DNA of 64,000 nt from Burhinus oedicnemus (GCA_008921705.1 VFFE01009164.1:1633664-1697663), one strand, 5' to 3'; positions 11,166 to 25,264 are shown, numbered from the stretch's first letter. Numbers and translations: made by a program. Notes: generated from the letters alone by a model not told the origin.

Positions 11166-13924
11166 ACGAAAAACAGGAAGATCATTTTACGTTAATCAAG
11201 TTATTAAAAATAAGATCATTTAATGCCTCAGTATATGAGCTCAACAGTAGTCCTTTGCAATTGTATATGAGGCTCTGATCACATGCCTGAATAAAATCAT
11301 CAAGCATGTATCACCAATGTTCTTACATATTAGCCAACAGATAAACATTTTTAATTACAAATACTATATAGTTGTTGAACAGCAGGATTTTTTTAATCAA
11401 ATGATTCTCTCCTAGGAACACTTCCTCCTCAGTTATAAAGTGGTATAGCTGGGACTATTAATATTTTATGCTAGGGACTGTGGATACAACTTCATATAAA
11501 AGCTTTTCTTTATCTGAAATGTGACTGTTGCTGTAAAGTTGGCATTTCTACCTTTTCCCCGTATTTTGTTGCATATGCTTTCAGAGCTTAGTCTGAGGAA
11601 AATGAATGTCTGGTTTAATGTGTGTTTATTTCTCTTGACACATACGTTGCATCCTTATGTTAGTTTGCATTGAGACTCTGGAGAAGATGATGGGAGAATA
11701 TTGTGCAGTTGATCTTCTCATCAAAGTATCAGCTTTTCTAAACGTGTCAGTCAGCTACAGCAAAAAGTACTCTATATTACAATATATGCTATCTGACTCA
11801 CCTTCTTACGGTGATTATCTTTGTAACCTTTCCTCATGTGGATATTCTTAATAACACCAGCCTTATGTAAATGCAGAAAGACTACATCTGTATCTACAGC
11901 ATCTGTTTAAAGTAAAAATGCAGGGAGCAAATGCTTAAGTTCTTAAAACAAAGTATTCAATAATTTATATGTGGGGGTTAGATTTTAGATATAGAGCAAC
12001 AAGGTTTGTAAGAATTCCTTGCTTTCTTTTCTTAGCTTAGTTGGTTACTTTCAAGCTAAGATGGAGAAGCCGTGATGGAAGTGGGCTTTGTAAGTACATA
12101 TTCATATGTGTCCAGTTGCACACAAACATGGTTGTATTGTACAGAATACAATGAATGCACAATAGCTGCCTTTTTAGCTTCCTGAGACATGATAGCTCTT
12201 AACCTAGGTTTGCAGGTACCTTGAAATATTTATGAAAAATACAATACAGATTCTAATATATAATCTCCTTTTATGAATACCGGCACATTGCAACCCAGCT
12301 CTGCAGAAGGCCTAAGAAAAATGGCAGGGCAAGATCAAACATTTGTTTACATCTCACGTCCAATAAAATATAATTTTACTTTGGCTGACCTTTAAGTAGA
12401 TGTAACAATTACGTAACTAACTAAACTGCAAGCCAAATAGAGAAACAGAGACCACAGGTCACACAATCCAAAATGTACGAGAAACAAAATCTAGTTATGG
12501 TTTTATCACAAGAAATGCTATCTAAGTTTTATATGCAATGCTGGACTTGTAAATGTTTCTAATTTAATGGAGAAATGTATCCAAATTTTAATAGCTCGTT
12601 TCATTTTCTCAGCTACATCAAAGAACAAGATGACCTCAACGCAATACCAGGAATGAAAAGAATTCCTGAATTCTGAGCCTAGCCGCAGGGTAATTTCAGA
12701 AGCCGCCTTGTCACTCCTGACAAGTTGGGGGTTTTTTATTTAAGGGCAATATTTACTTACTGCATAGGAACACTGAAGATTAATTCATTTGCATGCCATG
12801 TGAAGTATGAAATGTGCTGGGAAACAAATCTTAGTGGTGGAAGTGCAAAGGGCAGTTATGGTGCTGTTAGGATGCTGTTCAGGAGAAAGTGCCTGGGTGG
12901 CTCTGTTGACTTTAACCTCCTTGCTCTGTCACTCCCTCCTCAGAGAACACATCAGGGCAGAAAGGAAGGGGTCTCAGGGACTGGCTTGTCTCTTCAATCC
13001 ACAGTGGAAAATGCTCTGTGGCCCTCAGCCAAAGACAGTGCAGACCGCTTCCGTGTCCTTACAGCAGGTCAGGTATTGAGCTTTGCATAAACTTCTCTCT
13101 TGTTGATGCCTGGACTTCTCTGCCAAAAGTGCTTGTAGCTGAGGTTGGAGATTAATGTATATGCAGAGGTGATAATCAGACAAACTTGACTCTCAAGCAA
13201 AACAAAGGATGATCAGCTTGCCTACATAGGTGTAACCTATATATCATGTTCCACTTGATTATTGAATTCTAATTTATGGGGCTAGTGGAGTCCATAAAAC
13301 AAAGAAAGGCTTAGAAATCCCTGCCTCCTCAAACATGAGCAGTCAAGCAAGAACTTAGTACAACAAAAGGTGATTATTAGTAGCAATATAATATATTTAT
13401 AGTGCATCCCTCAAAACCAAAATGTCACTATTTTTTGTGGCTACAGTAGCAGTGTCCTGTGCTCCTTCCATAGCATGAAAATTGAGGTACATTTGCATAT
13501 CTTAATAACTTAAATAAACTTGTCTACAAAGAAAACTGTACCAAATACAACATAAAGCAGAATTAAGCACTTGTTAGTTCTGTTTATAGGGTTATGTAAG
13601 AAAAGGAATGTTTGTTTAATGAAATTTAAAAAATAAGTAGAGAACATAATAGACCACTCATCTCTGTACTAGGTAAGACCAAGTTCAAAGTAGCTCATTA
13701 TCTTGTGTCTGAGATTAGCCAGCAGCAGATGCCTATGCAAGAACAATTATATTTCCTGAGTCTACTTTTCCAGGCCACACATATTTGCCGTTCAGAACTA
13801 GCTAAAATAGATAACTCTTCTTATTCAATAGCCATTTTGAGTAGTTCATGGATGTTTTTTCCAAGCCTCTATCAACTTTTAACACCACAAATGTCCTGCA
13901 GTAACTTAATTGCATGAAGAGTTA
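11166..13924. other. AT-rich unique DNA, no defended gene
   Basis: Most of this stretch is repeat-free and AT-rich. Around 12940-13070 a TCCCTCCTCAG acceptor-like site is followed by about 120 bp open in all three plus frames, then CAGCAG|GTCAGG. The absence of stops in every frame reflects composition, so no coding call is made. Confidence 0.5.
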
Positions 13925-15560
13925 TTTCTTTTTTTGTTTTGAACTTGCCATATTCTAAGTTCATCTGATAGCTACCTTGTCTCTCTAGAAGAGACAGTGC
14001 ACAATCATTCCCTTTTTAACTCCTCTATAACCTTGATGATTTTATTAACTGCTGTTCCATCCCTCTTCACTTGTCTTTTTTTCTAGCCTGAAAAGTCTCA
14101 ATATGTTTAATTAAACATCATGTTGAAACTGTTTCATACTTTTGACCATCCTTGTTACCTTCTCGGTATCTTTCTGACTTGGGGAAGGAGGGGATAAGAG
14201 TGAACCAGAGGTATATACAGTGTTGCGGATGAGGGCACACTGTGGAATTACAGAGAGGTGAAATGGTATTTTCTGTTTTGAGCTGACATTTTCATAGAAC
14301 TGTTTCTCTACAGTTATCCACTATTTGTAACTTGAAGATCTCATTCCTGAATGACAGGTTGTGTATGTTAAGTTAAATTTATATATAATTAAAGCTGAGG
14401 TTATTTTTCCCCATGGACACCACTTAACATTTATTTACATTTCATTTCACTTGCTTTTTTATTACCAAGTATTATGTTCTACAACTCTTCTCAGTTGGTC
14501 CTCATCCTTCTCATCCTGAATAACTTTGTAATACCAGTAGACTTTTTACCCACCTTGCCACCTCATTTTCTACTATGTTGAAGAGTACAGGTCTAGCACA
14601 CAATTTTGTAGGTCTCTTCTAGTAGCCTCCGTCAACTGAGAAAATTGATGATGTAAACTTATTTCTTCTCTACATTTTGAGCAGTTATTCATCCATTCAA
14701 AACCATTCCCTCTTACTCAATGACAGTGTAGTCTGTTTTACAGGTCCTTGACAAGGAATGTTGTAAAATGCCTTTTGGAATTGCAAGATGACTTTGGCAG
14801 CTGGATTACTCTTGTCTATGTGATTGCTGACTCCTCCAGTGAGCTATACTCAATTTTTTAGATGTGACTTTGCTTTACAAAAGCCACACAGCTTCCCTTC
14901 ACACAATATATCATATTTATTCACATGTATACTAATTCTGTTCTTCTATTCTGTTCGTATTTGCCCAGTTCAAATGGGAACGAGTAGTTTCCTTGATGTT
15001 CCTTGGAAATTTTTTTAAAAAAATCGGCATCACATACCATTCCTTAGGTATCAAAGCAGTTTAAAGCAAAAGGTTATATGCTGTAGTAAATAATCTGGCA
15101 TCCTCATATCTAAATTACTCTAAAGTTCTTGATTTCATACATGCTAATTTATCTTTTAATTTTGTAACTTCTTTCCATGAATTCTTTTGTTGAAACAGAA
15201 GCTTTGATGTCAGAACCTGTTTTTCAAGGGCTTCTGCCATGGGACCCAAGCTTCTCCACAGTTAACACAGATACAGAAAAAATGCCTGTGGTTTCAGCTT
15301 TATCTTCCCTAAATCTTTTTTTGCGTGCCTCGATTATCTAATGTCTCTACAAACTCTGTTTCCTTCTTGTAAGCATTTTCTTCTTCATGTGTTTGAAAAA
15401 AAAAAAAATCTCTGTATGTCTTTTGCAAGTTTTTCCTTAATTCCTGTTTTCCCCTTTTGTCTGTCCTTTTCAGTTTCTTCTTTAAGAAGTTCTTCATTCT
15501 GATGTAGAAATTAAGTACATTATGGCCACTCAGTTATTCTAAGCTTCCTGTGTTTATTGC
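13925..15560 (-). mobile_element. Ancient CR1/L3-type LINE, highly decayed
   Basis: Read on the + strand, the sequence follows the antisense of an old amniote CR1 (L3-like) element in colinear order for about 1.6 kb. It starts with a 3' segment with GAAAAGTCTCAATATGTTTA, followed by TTTTGACCATCCTTGTTACC and TTTTCATAGAACTGTTTC. On the minus strand, LCGFCKAKS (14866-14892) stands for the conserved QHGFxKGKS block. GCCGATTTTTTTAAAAAAAT, near 15020, stands for the ANVTPIFKKG block. The catalytic FADD region (14528-14550) has decayed to about KSTGITKL, and stops are frequent. Boundaries are approximate. It is far older than the copy at 7.1 kb. Confidence 0.8.
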
Positions 15561-16526
15561 AAACCAAGATTAAAAAATTGAACCCTGCTATGGGTCTTGC
15601 AATAACATTTACATTGACACCTTTTATTTTAATGTAGAGGAATAGGGCATGCTCGTAGTAAAGAAATAATGGTAGATTGTAGTTACAAGGCTATTAGGAT
15701 AGCATCCTGGAATTTAAAATTGTTCTTGATCATCCCAAAGCTAGGGAATGTCAATAGCCAAAAACCAGCATGACTCAGTGCAACTGACCTTCACATCACC
15801 TCCAGCCAGTGGCAGCTGGACAGTGTTCCATGGACATTGCTGAACTGAGGACCATTGTCAGCACCAGTTTGCAGTTCTCTGGCCCAGGCAGAACAGATGG
15901 TTGCTCCCACAGCAAGCACAGGGATGCTGCCTCACATGACAAGACATTCACCTCTTTCCCAGAGCTTCATTTCTTTTTCATATCTTTCTCTGATTTGTAT
16001 TATCTTGCCACAGTATACTCAGGCAGTCAGGTCATTGTGGTGGTGAAGAGCAGTGACAGGCAGACCCCCTGTACAGAGCTGCTTGCTGAGGTGATGGGTC
16101 ATACGTGGTGCAAAAAAGATCGCTATTAAAAAGAAATAAAGGGCAGCATATTAGGGACGCAACCATTGTATCGGGCCTTCCATAAGCACCTCATGGCAGC
16201 CAACCTGAAGTCCAGATATCAAGATGATCTTCCAACCTAGAACAGTCTGTAAATGGCCTCTGGTCCCCACAGATGGGACTATGACTGACCCCCACAGATT
16301 AGACTATATGGAAAAGCCCAAAATATTAAATCGAATACAACAGAAAACACTGAATAGTAAGAGAAAATGGGGATAACACTGGCAAAAATGACATTAAATG
16401 GGACAGAGATGGCAATTGATTTTTATACAGAATAGTTAAAGAAAAGTAAGGGATGCTACAGTATGGTCAATACCTCACAGGATGGTAAATTTTATTCACC
16501 TAATAGATAAGACAAGATTTGAACAC
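15561..16526. other. Unique DNA, no gene seen
   Basis: A 106-codon plus frame (15809-16129) and an overlapping second frame are open, but neither shows a domain, coding bias or splice structure I can support. It reads as ordinary flanking DNA between the old CR1 and the LTR. Confidence 0.5.
16522..16526. repeat. Probable target-site duplication, left copy
   Basis: AACAC abuts the LTR start; the matching right copy, AACAT, is at 17121-17125. Four of five bases agree, consistent with an old insertion that lost one base identity. Confidence 0.5.
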
Positions 16527-17120
16527 TGTCATAGTTTAACCCCAGCCGGCAACTAAGCACCACACAGCCACTCACTTGCTCCCCCCAGGTGCGATGGGGA
16601 GAGAATCAGAAGGGTAAAAGTGAAAAAACTCATGGGTTGAGATAAATACAGTTTAGTAGGTAAAGCAAAAGCCACGTGTGCAAGCAAAGCAAAACAAGGA
16701 ATTCATTCCCTACTTCCCATCGGCAGGCAGGTGTTCAGCCATCTCCAGGAAAGCAGGGCTCCATCAAGCATAACAGTTACTTGGGAAGACAAACACTGTA
16801 ACTCCAAACATCTCCCCCTTCTTTCTTCTTCCCCCAAATTTACATGTTAAGCATGAGGTCACATGGTATGCAATGTTTCTTTGATTAGTTGGGGTCAGCT
16901 GTCCTGGCTGTGTCCCCTCCAAATTTCTTGTGCACCCCTAGCCTACTCGCTGGTGGGGTGGTGTGAGAAGCGGAAGAGGCCTTGACTCTCTGTAAGCACT
17001 GCTCAGCAATAACTAAAACATCCCTGTATTATCAACACTCTTTTCAGCACAAATTCAAAACATAGTCCCATACTAGCTACTATGAAGAAAATTAACTCTA
17101 TCCCAGCCAAAACCAGCACA
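16527..17120 (-). mobile_element. Solo LTR of an endogenous retrovirus (Neoaves type)
   Basis: This 594-bp unit has TG at one end and CA at the other. On the + strand it opens with TGTCATAGTTTAACCCCAGC and closes with TCCCAGCCAAAACCAGCACA. I recognise the whole sequence as an LTR common in neoavian genomes. Its sense direction is the minus strand: the promoter lies around 16838-16848 (the TATA box is decayed) and the poly(A)-signal position near 16652-16657 reads ACTAAA instead of ATTAAA. No gag, pol or env sequence is attached on either side, so it is a solo LTR left by recombination. Flanks of AACAC (16522-16526) and AACAT (17121-17125) are a probable 5-bp target duplication with one mismatch. 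The ERV class (ERVK versus ERVL) cannot be fixed by eye. Confidence 0.92.
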
Positions 17121-20100
17121 AACATAGAAGTTTGGATAATGTGATAGCTTTCAATACTCACTGCTACAAAGTCACTCTGTATTTAGGAGGATTGCCAAAG
17201 AGCAGTTCAGAATGTAGTCAGCCATGGAGCGTGTTTAACATTTGGCTTACAATTTGAAAGATCTCAGCCAGACCTGCAACAGGAGGCTCTCCATGACTTA
17301 TCCTTCTGGCTGTTACCTGCAGCATTTGTAGTCTCAATCAGCTGTTAATGCTTGTCTTGTAAGATTATAAAATAATTGCAAATAGCTCAGATTAGGAGGT
17401 GTGAATGTCACTTAAAGCTCATTTCTGTTTCATATGCTATCCAGCATTCTCCGTAGGCAGCAGATAAGGGTCTACAGAAAAACAGGAGCCTAGAAACAAA
17501 CAATAATAACAAGCACTAATCAGAGTGTAATAATCTTTTGAGTTGCACTTATGTTAAAAGGTAATCACTGATATTCACACGGCACTGGATAAGTAGCAAT
17601 TCATATGGACTTCCTAGTTACAGAAAGAAAATAAAGAATTTGATTTCCTAAAGGGCATCAGCAACAAAACATGAAGAGAACACAGCTTTAAAGTTCTAGC
17701 ACTGGCATTCAGTAGAGCTGCATTTTCTCAGTCATGGCATAAGATCCTGTGCAAGCTGATGCAAATTTTGCATCGGTTCTATATTAATGCTGTGCTTGAA
17801 CACATCTTTTCAGTTGTGATATTGCAGCACATGGGTGTCTACTACGTCAGCAGTATTGACAAACACGTCTGGATATACTTGAAAACAGGTGCCTAAGTAA
17901 CTTAGCTGGTGGAAACTTCTATTGAAAAGAGCATCCTGATTAGATGGCAGATGAGGGAACGGTTTCATGACAAAGGGTCTTGAGAGGCGCCGCCAATGTA
18001 GGGAGTTGCCACCCCTATGTCCCCTGTTCCAGTGGCAGCTGCGACAAGCAGGGTTTGCCATGCATAGGAGAGCTGCTGTTGCCATAACCTCCATATGTGA
18101 ACACGTGAGCTGAGAGGGCTTTCAACATAGAGATGCAGTTAGACACCGAGATCTGTGGATCTAACTATACAGTCCTCCCATGTCTCACCTTTCATGTTTT
18201 TAAAATATAGTAATAATACCTACTTCAGCAGTGTGTGCAAACGTTCATTTACAGCATATATGAGCTACTTGGAGATCTTTGAAGAAAGGGTGTTGTTGAG
18301 TAAGAATTACTTTTTATTTTTTTATCAAATGCAAGAGAGATATTTTTCTAAGCACTATTAAGATTTTTTCACAAAATTGAGATGCCTGAATAAAATAAGA
18401 AATGAATAGCAGAAAACTCAACACTAATTCCAAATATAGATGAACAGTATTTTTTAGAACATAACTAATACAGGAAGGAAATAAGATTTCAAGCCTCTAC
18501 TTTATTTTATGCCTTTTTATATGCATATACACTAAAACAATATATATACATTATACACACATGTGGATATAATTCTTGTGTCCTAGCGGCTTGACAGCTT
18601 TTTATCTGCTTGAAAAACAAAGTGTAACTGCACTATGACACTGAATGCATACATTTTTTACAGATTTATTTATTTGTTTGATTAAGATAAAAAAATATGC
18701 TTTGGGGTCTGAAAGATAACAATTATGAATAACTGAAAGGAAAAAATAGAAAAAAAATTATTTGTATATTTATCATATTCCATCACATAATCTTTGCATT
18801 CACAAATTTGGGTAATCAAGAACTGTGGACTTTTAAAATCAACAATGCAGTAGCACGTGAAAAGTAGTTTTTCATGATAATAACCTTAGTGATATGAGAT
18901 TCTTTATACACACAAATATGATCTTTAAAATGGCCTCTATCAGCTTAAAAAATGGACAATAGCATGAAACTTGTTAAAGCCAAGGTGAACTATGGCACCA
19001 TATCCAAATGCAGAAAAAGACAATCACATTTTTCGACATTTCTACAGCTGATGGCATTGAAATGTCAGCAAAGCTCAAAGCAAAAGTACACAATAAATTT
19101 GATATTACACCACATGTTTGATTAAGCCCAGGGGTGAAAATGTAACCTGCAATTTTATTCTGAGTCAGTAGATTTCTGACACATTTTGATTTTTAACAAA
19201 GGGAAACTCAGTCTTAAGGTTTCACAGAATTCAGCAGGACTGTCATGGTTTTATTCAGACTCTCCTAGAAATTGGTCTTTACAAGCCCAGTGGACACAAA
19301 TACGTTAATAAATTTTGTTATTGTAAAACCCATTCCCAAGGAATTGTTTCAAATAGCAAGGCTATGACTATACTCAAAACACAGACTATTAATTAATGAC
19401 AAGTGTGTGGTGAAACAGCAACAATATTTTCTGGTGAAAATTATACTATTTTCTACTTCAAATTTTCAATACATTTAAAATAGTTCTATACATGTACCTC
19501 AAGTTGTTCATGTTTAAAATGCAAAAGTGTTGCCTGTGAAAACCTCAAGGAATTTCTGACCATACTTGGTTATTTTTAAAAATCCATTTATACTCATTAT
19601 AAAGTATAGGATAATTCCAATAATAGTTAAAAACCCAACTCTGCCTCACAATGAAGACACGGAGAAACTGTATCAGTTATTGTGACAGGTCTCGGAGAAG
19701 AAACGCTTGACTACAGATGAAAGAAAAACAAATGATGAATTCTGCTCTGGTTTATGACCATGGAGCATGGTAATTAACTGACACATATTCAAACACTATT
19801 TAAGAAATAGCCTATTCAAAAGCCACGCATTGTTTTTGTTTTTTCCTAATTTTTATCACACTGCTGGATGGCTCAGAAGTGATGCTGTCAAAGCTGCAGT
19901 CAAGGACCGAAGTAATTGGAACTGCTGGGTGAAAAGACAAGCTCCGTACAGGAATTTCCTGCCACTCTGGTGGCTGTGACAGAAAAGCTCTGAAAATGCC
20001 GGTAGAGATTTAGAATGATGAATAGCTGCTACGGTTAGTGAGAAATCTTGTAAGTTCAGTTTTATTTTATTTGCTGAAATATTACCAAAGAAGTCTTGAA

Positions 20101-20640
20101 GCCTGTGACTTGTAAAATGTGACTCCAGAATGACCTCTGACAGTTGAGGTTGCTGTGGATGTTATGCTTCTATTTATCTGTGAGTATTGTCAGGTCTTTT
20201 GTCTCATTTCTCAAAATAAAAGCGCAACCTTTGTCCCCCTGTTTGTCATTATTTATACACTACAAGGTCAATTCCTTTATTTTGAGGCCTCCTAATTTTC
20301 CTGACATTATTTGTTGGGGCTGTCTTTTCTACCGTTCTTGATAATTATCCTTGTATTCCATTCTTCACTCTTCAGAGATAAACTAACAAGGCTATGTCCA
20401 CGTAATGGACTTCAAAGTAAATTGTTGCAAAGTTCAACCTAATTACCCTGCTCCGTGGTGGAATCTGTAACCCTGCGACAGGCACATGGGCTCCTGCTGC
20501 CTTGAAGTTCCTGAAGAAATACGCTTGTGAGAATAATATCCACCAAAGGCAGGGAAATGACACAAAGTAGGAAATGCGAATAAGGATATCTATCAGCACT
20601 CCCAGGCAGGGAGCCACCCATCTCCTGGCTGGGCACTGAT
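17121..20640. other. AT-rich unique DNA, no defended gene
   Basis: A 94-codon minus frame at 17810-18094 lies in a slightly GC-richer patch (17980-18110) with a few CpGs, but all three minus frames are open for part of it and no family is recognised. The rest (18150-19600) is AT-rich with TA-rich microsatellite-like runs near 18540. The stretch 19855-20030 is more balanced in composition and could be conserved noncoding DNA; comparison would be needed. Confidence 0.45.
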
Positions 20641-20764
20641 CGACTCTTTCCCTTGCTGAGGTTCTCAGATGTGAACTCTCTTCTGATTTCAGGTGCTCAA
20701 CACAGGTTAATCTCCACAACCACAGCACAGAGCCAGGAGTAATAAGATAAAGAGTGTAGGTATT

Positions 20765-20840
20765 ACACCCAGGAGACCCAACTGGGACATTTACCTGGGA
20801 CTGCAGGAGACCCACACTCAAATCCCACCTCTGCCTGACT
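20765..20840. repeat. Possible degraded tRNA-related repeat
   Basis: ACCTGGGACTGCAGGAGACC, followed by CACTCAAATCCCACCTCTGC, resembles the B-box region of tRNA-derived amniote repeats ('gggttcaaatcccagctctgcc'). The 11-mer CAGGAGACCCA occurs twice (about 20771 and 20803). The match is short and no A box is secure. The reverse complement also contains a donor-like CCCAG|GTAAATG; I treat that as coincidence. Confidence 0.35.
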
Positions 20841-23800
20841 CAGTCTTTCAGGTTGTTGGAGAGCATTCCCCATGCTGCAGTGCTTAGAGCAACTGGGAGC
20901 AAAAACAAACTCTTTGTAGATCTCGTTCATGCAAGGAATTATACAGTAAGTATGATTTGAGGATATCTACATGATTAGACGTAAGAAGCAAAAAAATGAA
21001 TTTGTGAAATCTTCGGGTATTTAACCATTGGCCCAATTGGCACCACCAGGACTGTGCTTGTGATATCCAGAAATAGCTGTCAAGTACACATACAGCAGCA
21101 GTAGAGCAATGCCTTTGAAGATCTAAATTTTGACCTGAAAACATTAGGCACCTGCAAGTTATTTGAAGTGAATGGGCCTTCACATGATTTCACCCAAGTG
21201 GATTTAGTTGCAGAAGCAGGGCCTGACGACTTATCTGGAGAACATCTTCTGGAAGCATTAAAGCTTAAGACTGGTGAAAAATCCATTGGAACTGAAAGAG
21301 TGTCTGCTAGACACTCTTAGATATAAAACCAACACCCAGAATAAGTGCTAAAACAATTTTATTTTGTATATGATTTTTCCAGATAGCTACAAAACGTCAC
21401 ATGAAGGAGACAAAATGAAAGCAATAATCTTCAAAGCCTAACGCCACATCCTTTGCCTCCCTGGCATAAGTACAGAAATGCAAGCTAAAAGAAGATAACT
21501 TCTTACTGAATGAAACTGCTTTCACAAAGACTGGATCTAAACTGCTTTCCTCTCTTCTGCTAAAGTCTCTTTAAAAAACAGAAATAAACTAATCTGAGGG
21601 AACGGGGGAGAAAGACTCCAGCAAACCTAATACAAAAAGAAAAAACATATTACATGGAAATTGTAAACTTATTGGTATAATTGAACATAACGTTCTTTCA
21701 TAACTTCTTTCTAGGAATTACTGTAGTTGAACGCTTCCAAAAGGAAAAGTTCACTTCAAAGTTATAAATGAGAATATATACAATTGATAAAGTTAATTGT
21801 CAAATATGTAGGCTCTCACTTTCTGTCTCAATTGTAAAATATGAAATCCCACAAAAATATACACTTTTCCCAACGCTGTAGTGAAATGAATTTGCAGGCC
21901 TCTAAAATATTTCTCTTCAGTTTCTCTTATTTATCTTGTGCTATTCATATAGCATTGTTTTTCCTATACAACTTTTCCAATCCTACTTTTAAGTATTATA
22001 CGTATTCCTGTTACATTGTAACAATGAACTTTTAAAAGACTACAGTAAGTCTCAAAAATTATCTACCCAAAAAATCAGAAACAAAAACCTTATGAAATTA
22101 TTATCCATTTTTATTTATTTGTTATTATTATTACTTTGTTTAATTTACCTAATTATAATGGGTGCTGTGCTATACAGCCAAACCAAAAAAATGCTCAGAC
22201 TGTTACCCACCATTAATGCCACAACTGATTCAACTGAAATAAGAAAAAATAGTAACAAGAGTGAATGCAATCAACACCCACCACCACCACCACTAAAAAA
22301 ATCCTAAAAAAAAACCCTGAAAAAATCCTTTCTAAATTTAGGATGCAATAGATACTGAGAAGATGTGAATTGAAGAGTCAGCATAGCACTGCGTCCAGGA
22401 CACTTTCATTATGGCAGTGCTCAGCTACTTATCAGAACACCAGATAAACAGATGAGAACAGAAAACATTTAAACACAAGCCTGATGCGACTCTTCAGGCT
22501 ACCAGTCATGCTCTGAGAATAACCTCCCAGCTTTACCGTTGTTTTCTTTGAGACCCATGTCCTCAATCTCATCAATGTTGAGCTAGGTTGATATTTTCAT
22601 TTAGTGTACACTTATGTGTATATTGTGATGTCTCTGCCCAGTCTGACAGATTACCTAGGATTAAAACAATGCCACGGTCAACCTAGTCTTTCTTTCCGCT
22701 CTCAGCCTGCTGGAGCTGATTTTTGGAGAGAGTCACAAAACATCCTGATACTCTTCTTAGGGTAAATGCTCCTTGGCCAGTGGAAGAACAATAGACAGTT
22801 TTCCATTACATTCATATGATGTCTGTAAGTTATTAAAAATGCTCTAAGGCATACGAGTCCCAGGGGAAGTGCTAATTTAGGGGAATATCATTTATATTAT
22901 GCCTATTTTAAATATGTTCGAGGAACATTAAAGTTGAATTGCCAGTGTTTCAGACAGGATTCACGTATTAGGGAATGCTAGATGAAAGAATATCTACCCA
23001 AATTTCATACATGTCTGTATGTCCTTGGCTCCTCAATCCTGTGTTATTTTCCACTTTACAGAACATCATCTGGACTTTATGTGGAGCCTTTAGACCACCA
23101 ACAAAAAATCACTAGTCTTTAAACAGGTATAAACGCTCCTTGCCAGATGCAAGGCAAGCTATGGAACAAGAGTGAAATGCAGGTCAGTTCTCATCCTTCT
23201 TCCAGGAAGGGATTGAGCTGCTGTCTACAGCCTCTATTAGCTAATAAAGCTGACCACATTGATTTGGCACATTCATTCTGAAATGCATTATGCTTACATT
23301 TAACTCTTGTCTCTTTCATATTAGAAATCAGTATTTTACTCTTTCTGCTAAATCCCAATTAGATTGACCCTAGCTATCCCAGATTGATGCAGTTTTACCA
23401 AAGCAAGAAGTTTATTTCAGGGTTATCTCATGCAAATCTTTGTGATTTTACCTAGAGTGTGATCAAATGTGACAGGGATGTCATTGGTGTGATCAGACTA
23501 TGAAATCTGTCTGTTCGATACCAGATACTCAGATGTGCTTACTCCTGCCATTTCTTGTCCTCTTTGACCATCCAGGACTTTGGACCGTCCAACAACCTTA
23601 TTCTAGTTTTAAAAGAAAGCTAGAGCCCTAGATGTTCTCTAATTGCTTTTCATTTCTCCAGACAATTTTCTGGTTTTATTCACTTTCTAAGAGAAGAGGA
23701 AATTCACATCCAGGTAGTGCCACCCTTGTGAATTGGTATAGCCTGAGGGACACAAATTTCAGCAGAGAGTATACATGCACTTTCCAAACAGAGGTTACTA

Positions 23801-25264
23801 CATAATTTTATTAGATTTTTCTCCAAATCATCCTTGTGCTGAGAATAGACTCAAACCCAAAAGGGGAACATTTAGAGTGACACAGCTGTCATTACATTGG
23901 TGGTTTTAATTAATGGATATCATCAACTATCATTATCACTTAATAACTTGATACTGCGGTCCCGTAAGCAGCCATCTCAAAGTCCCGACAAGCCGGTGAC
24001 CATAGCTACACCTATGTCACATCTGAAAGCAGGCAGTCTTAGCAGATGCCATAGATCTTTGTGTGGCTGTATAGATCACACAGCTGGAAACTGAGAAAAG
24101 CCTTTAAAATGTCCTACTGTACATTTTCTCCAGTTGAAGTGAAGGGAAATGAAATATTCATACGATACAAAGCTTCCTAGGCTGGAAATAGGGTTTCTCT
24201 TGCCAAAGGAAGCAAGCACCTTCTATAGAATATTTTGCTTTCCAGAAATATGGAATAAGCATTACCTGACTTCTTAAAATCACCCTTTTATTTGATTTCT
24301 TCCCAGACTGAAGTGAAATGTGAACTGTAGCTTTAAGGCCTCTCCCAGACTTAATAAGCTCCAGGTGTACTTGAAGCAGTTAATTGCTTCTGAAGGGAGC
24401 TAAGAGAATATTGTTCCGAGAGCCTGTTATTTCTGAAAAGACACTAAGTTCAGGGTTTGCTGCCTCAGTGAGTTCCTATGGTGAAAGTTATTCATGTGCA
24501 GAAGCTATCAGGCTTGAAAGAAAGAGCTTTTATGGAGAACCTCTTTGTGGAAGGATGAATGCACTGAAGATTCTCTACAGAAGGCTATTTGAATTACATG
24601 CATCTTAAACAGTGTATGTTGAACTAAGCCCCTCTGAATTTTATGGAAATGGGCCCAAAGTGTGAAGCTGGGCTCATGATCCAGGTTTCCTCCTAATAGA
24701 GAGGGCTAAATTTGGGTTTTACGTAATGCTCCTCTCCAATTCTATTAACAATGAACTCTAGATGGCTCTTTTGACAACTGAACTGAAGTCTCTTGGTGTA
24801 ACTAACTTTTGAGAAAAATAAAACCTTCCCTAATAGTAATTCTGCAACTCTATCATGTTCTGACACAGGTTCTATTTTTCCAACTCTGTACAACTAAAAA
24901 TGCATTTGTATTATTTATGGTAATTAATAATAATGAGATATACATGAAGAAAAAATCTTCAAGATCAATTCCCTCCTTTCTAGTTTCCACATTATCACAG
25001 CCTGATAACTAGCAACATATTGCAGCCAAGAGATACCACAGCTACTTAGTTATGCTCTTGCAATTTTACGTGACTTTTGTGTTTAAAGTGTGGTGGGGTT
25101 AATATAAAAAAATAACTTTGGCAAGTGCTTCTCTCCAGGGACACAGGTTTTTAGTAAATCACATTGAATTATGAAACATACATATCATGTTGATTTGTAA
25201 AGAAGAGCTACCTCGTGACTGAGACACTATGCTACAATTTCTAAGGTGCAGGCTTAGTACATCT
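20841..25264. other. AT-rich unique DNA, no defended gene
   Basis: Several short frames are present without support. 22092-22307 encodes a leucine/isoleucine-rich peptide only because the DNA is TTA/ATT-rich, and 22110-22260 faintly resembles an old interspersed repeat (a 'gtgctgtacaaacacag'-like segment). A CCA-repeat (22278-22292) precedes A-runs. 24300-24610 is balanced in composition and might be conserved noncoding DNA. Confidence 0.45.
22278..22292. repeat. Short (CCA)n repeat
   Basis: About five CCA/CAC units are followed by A-rich runs. It is simple sequence only. Confidence 0.8.

Noticed and set aside
12725..13090. 121-codon plus frame with splice-like ends near 12950 and 13070
   Set aside because: All three plus frames are open there, so openness is uninformative, and no recognisable protein results.
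17810..18094. 94-codon minus frame in a GC-richer patch
   Set aside because: A second minus frame is also open over much of it; no motif, donor or acceptor pair could be defended.
22092..22307. Hydrophobic frame resembling a membrane peptide
   Set aside because: The Leu/Ile run comes from TTA/ATT-rich simple sequence, possibly within an old repeat. There is no promoter or homology.
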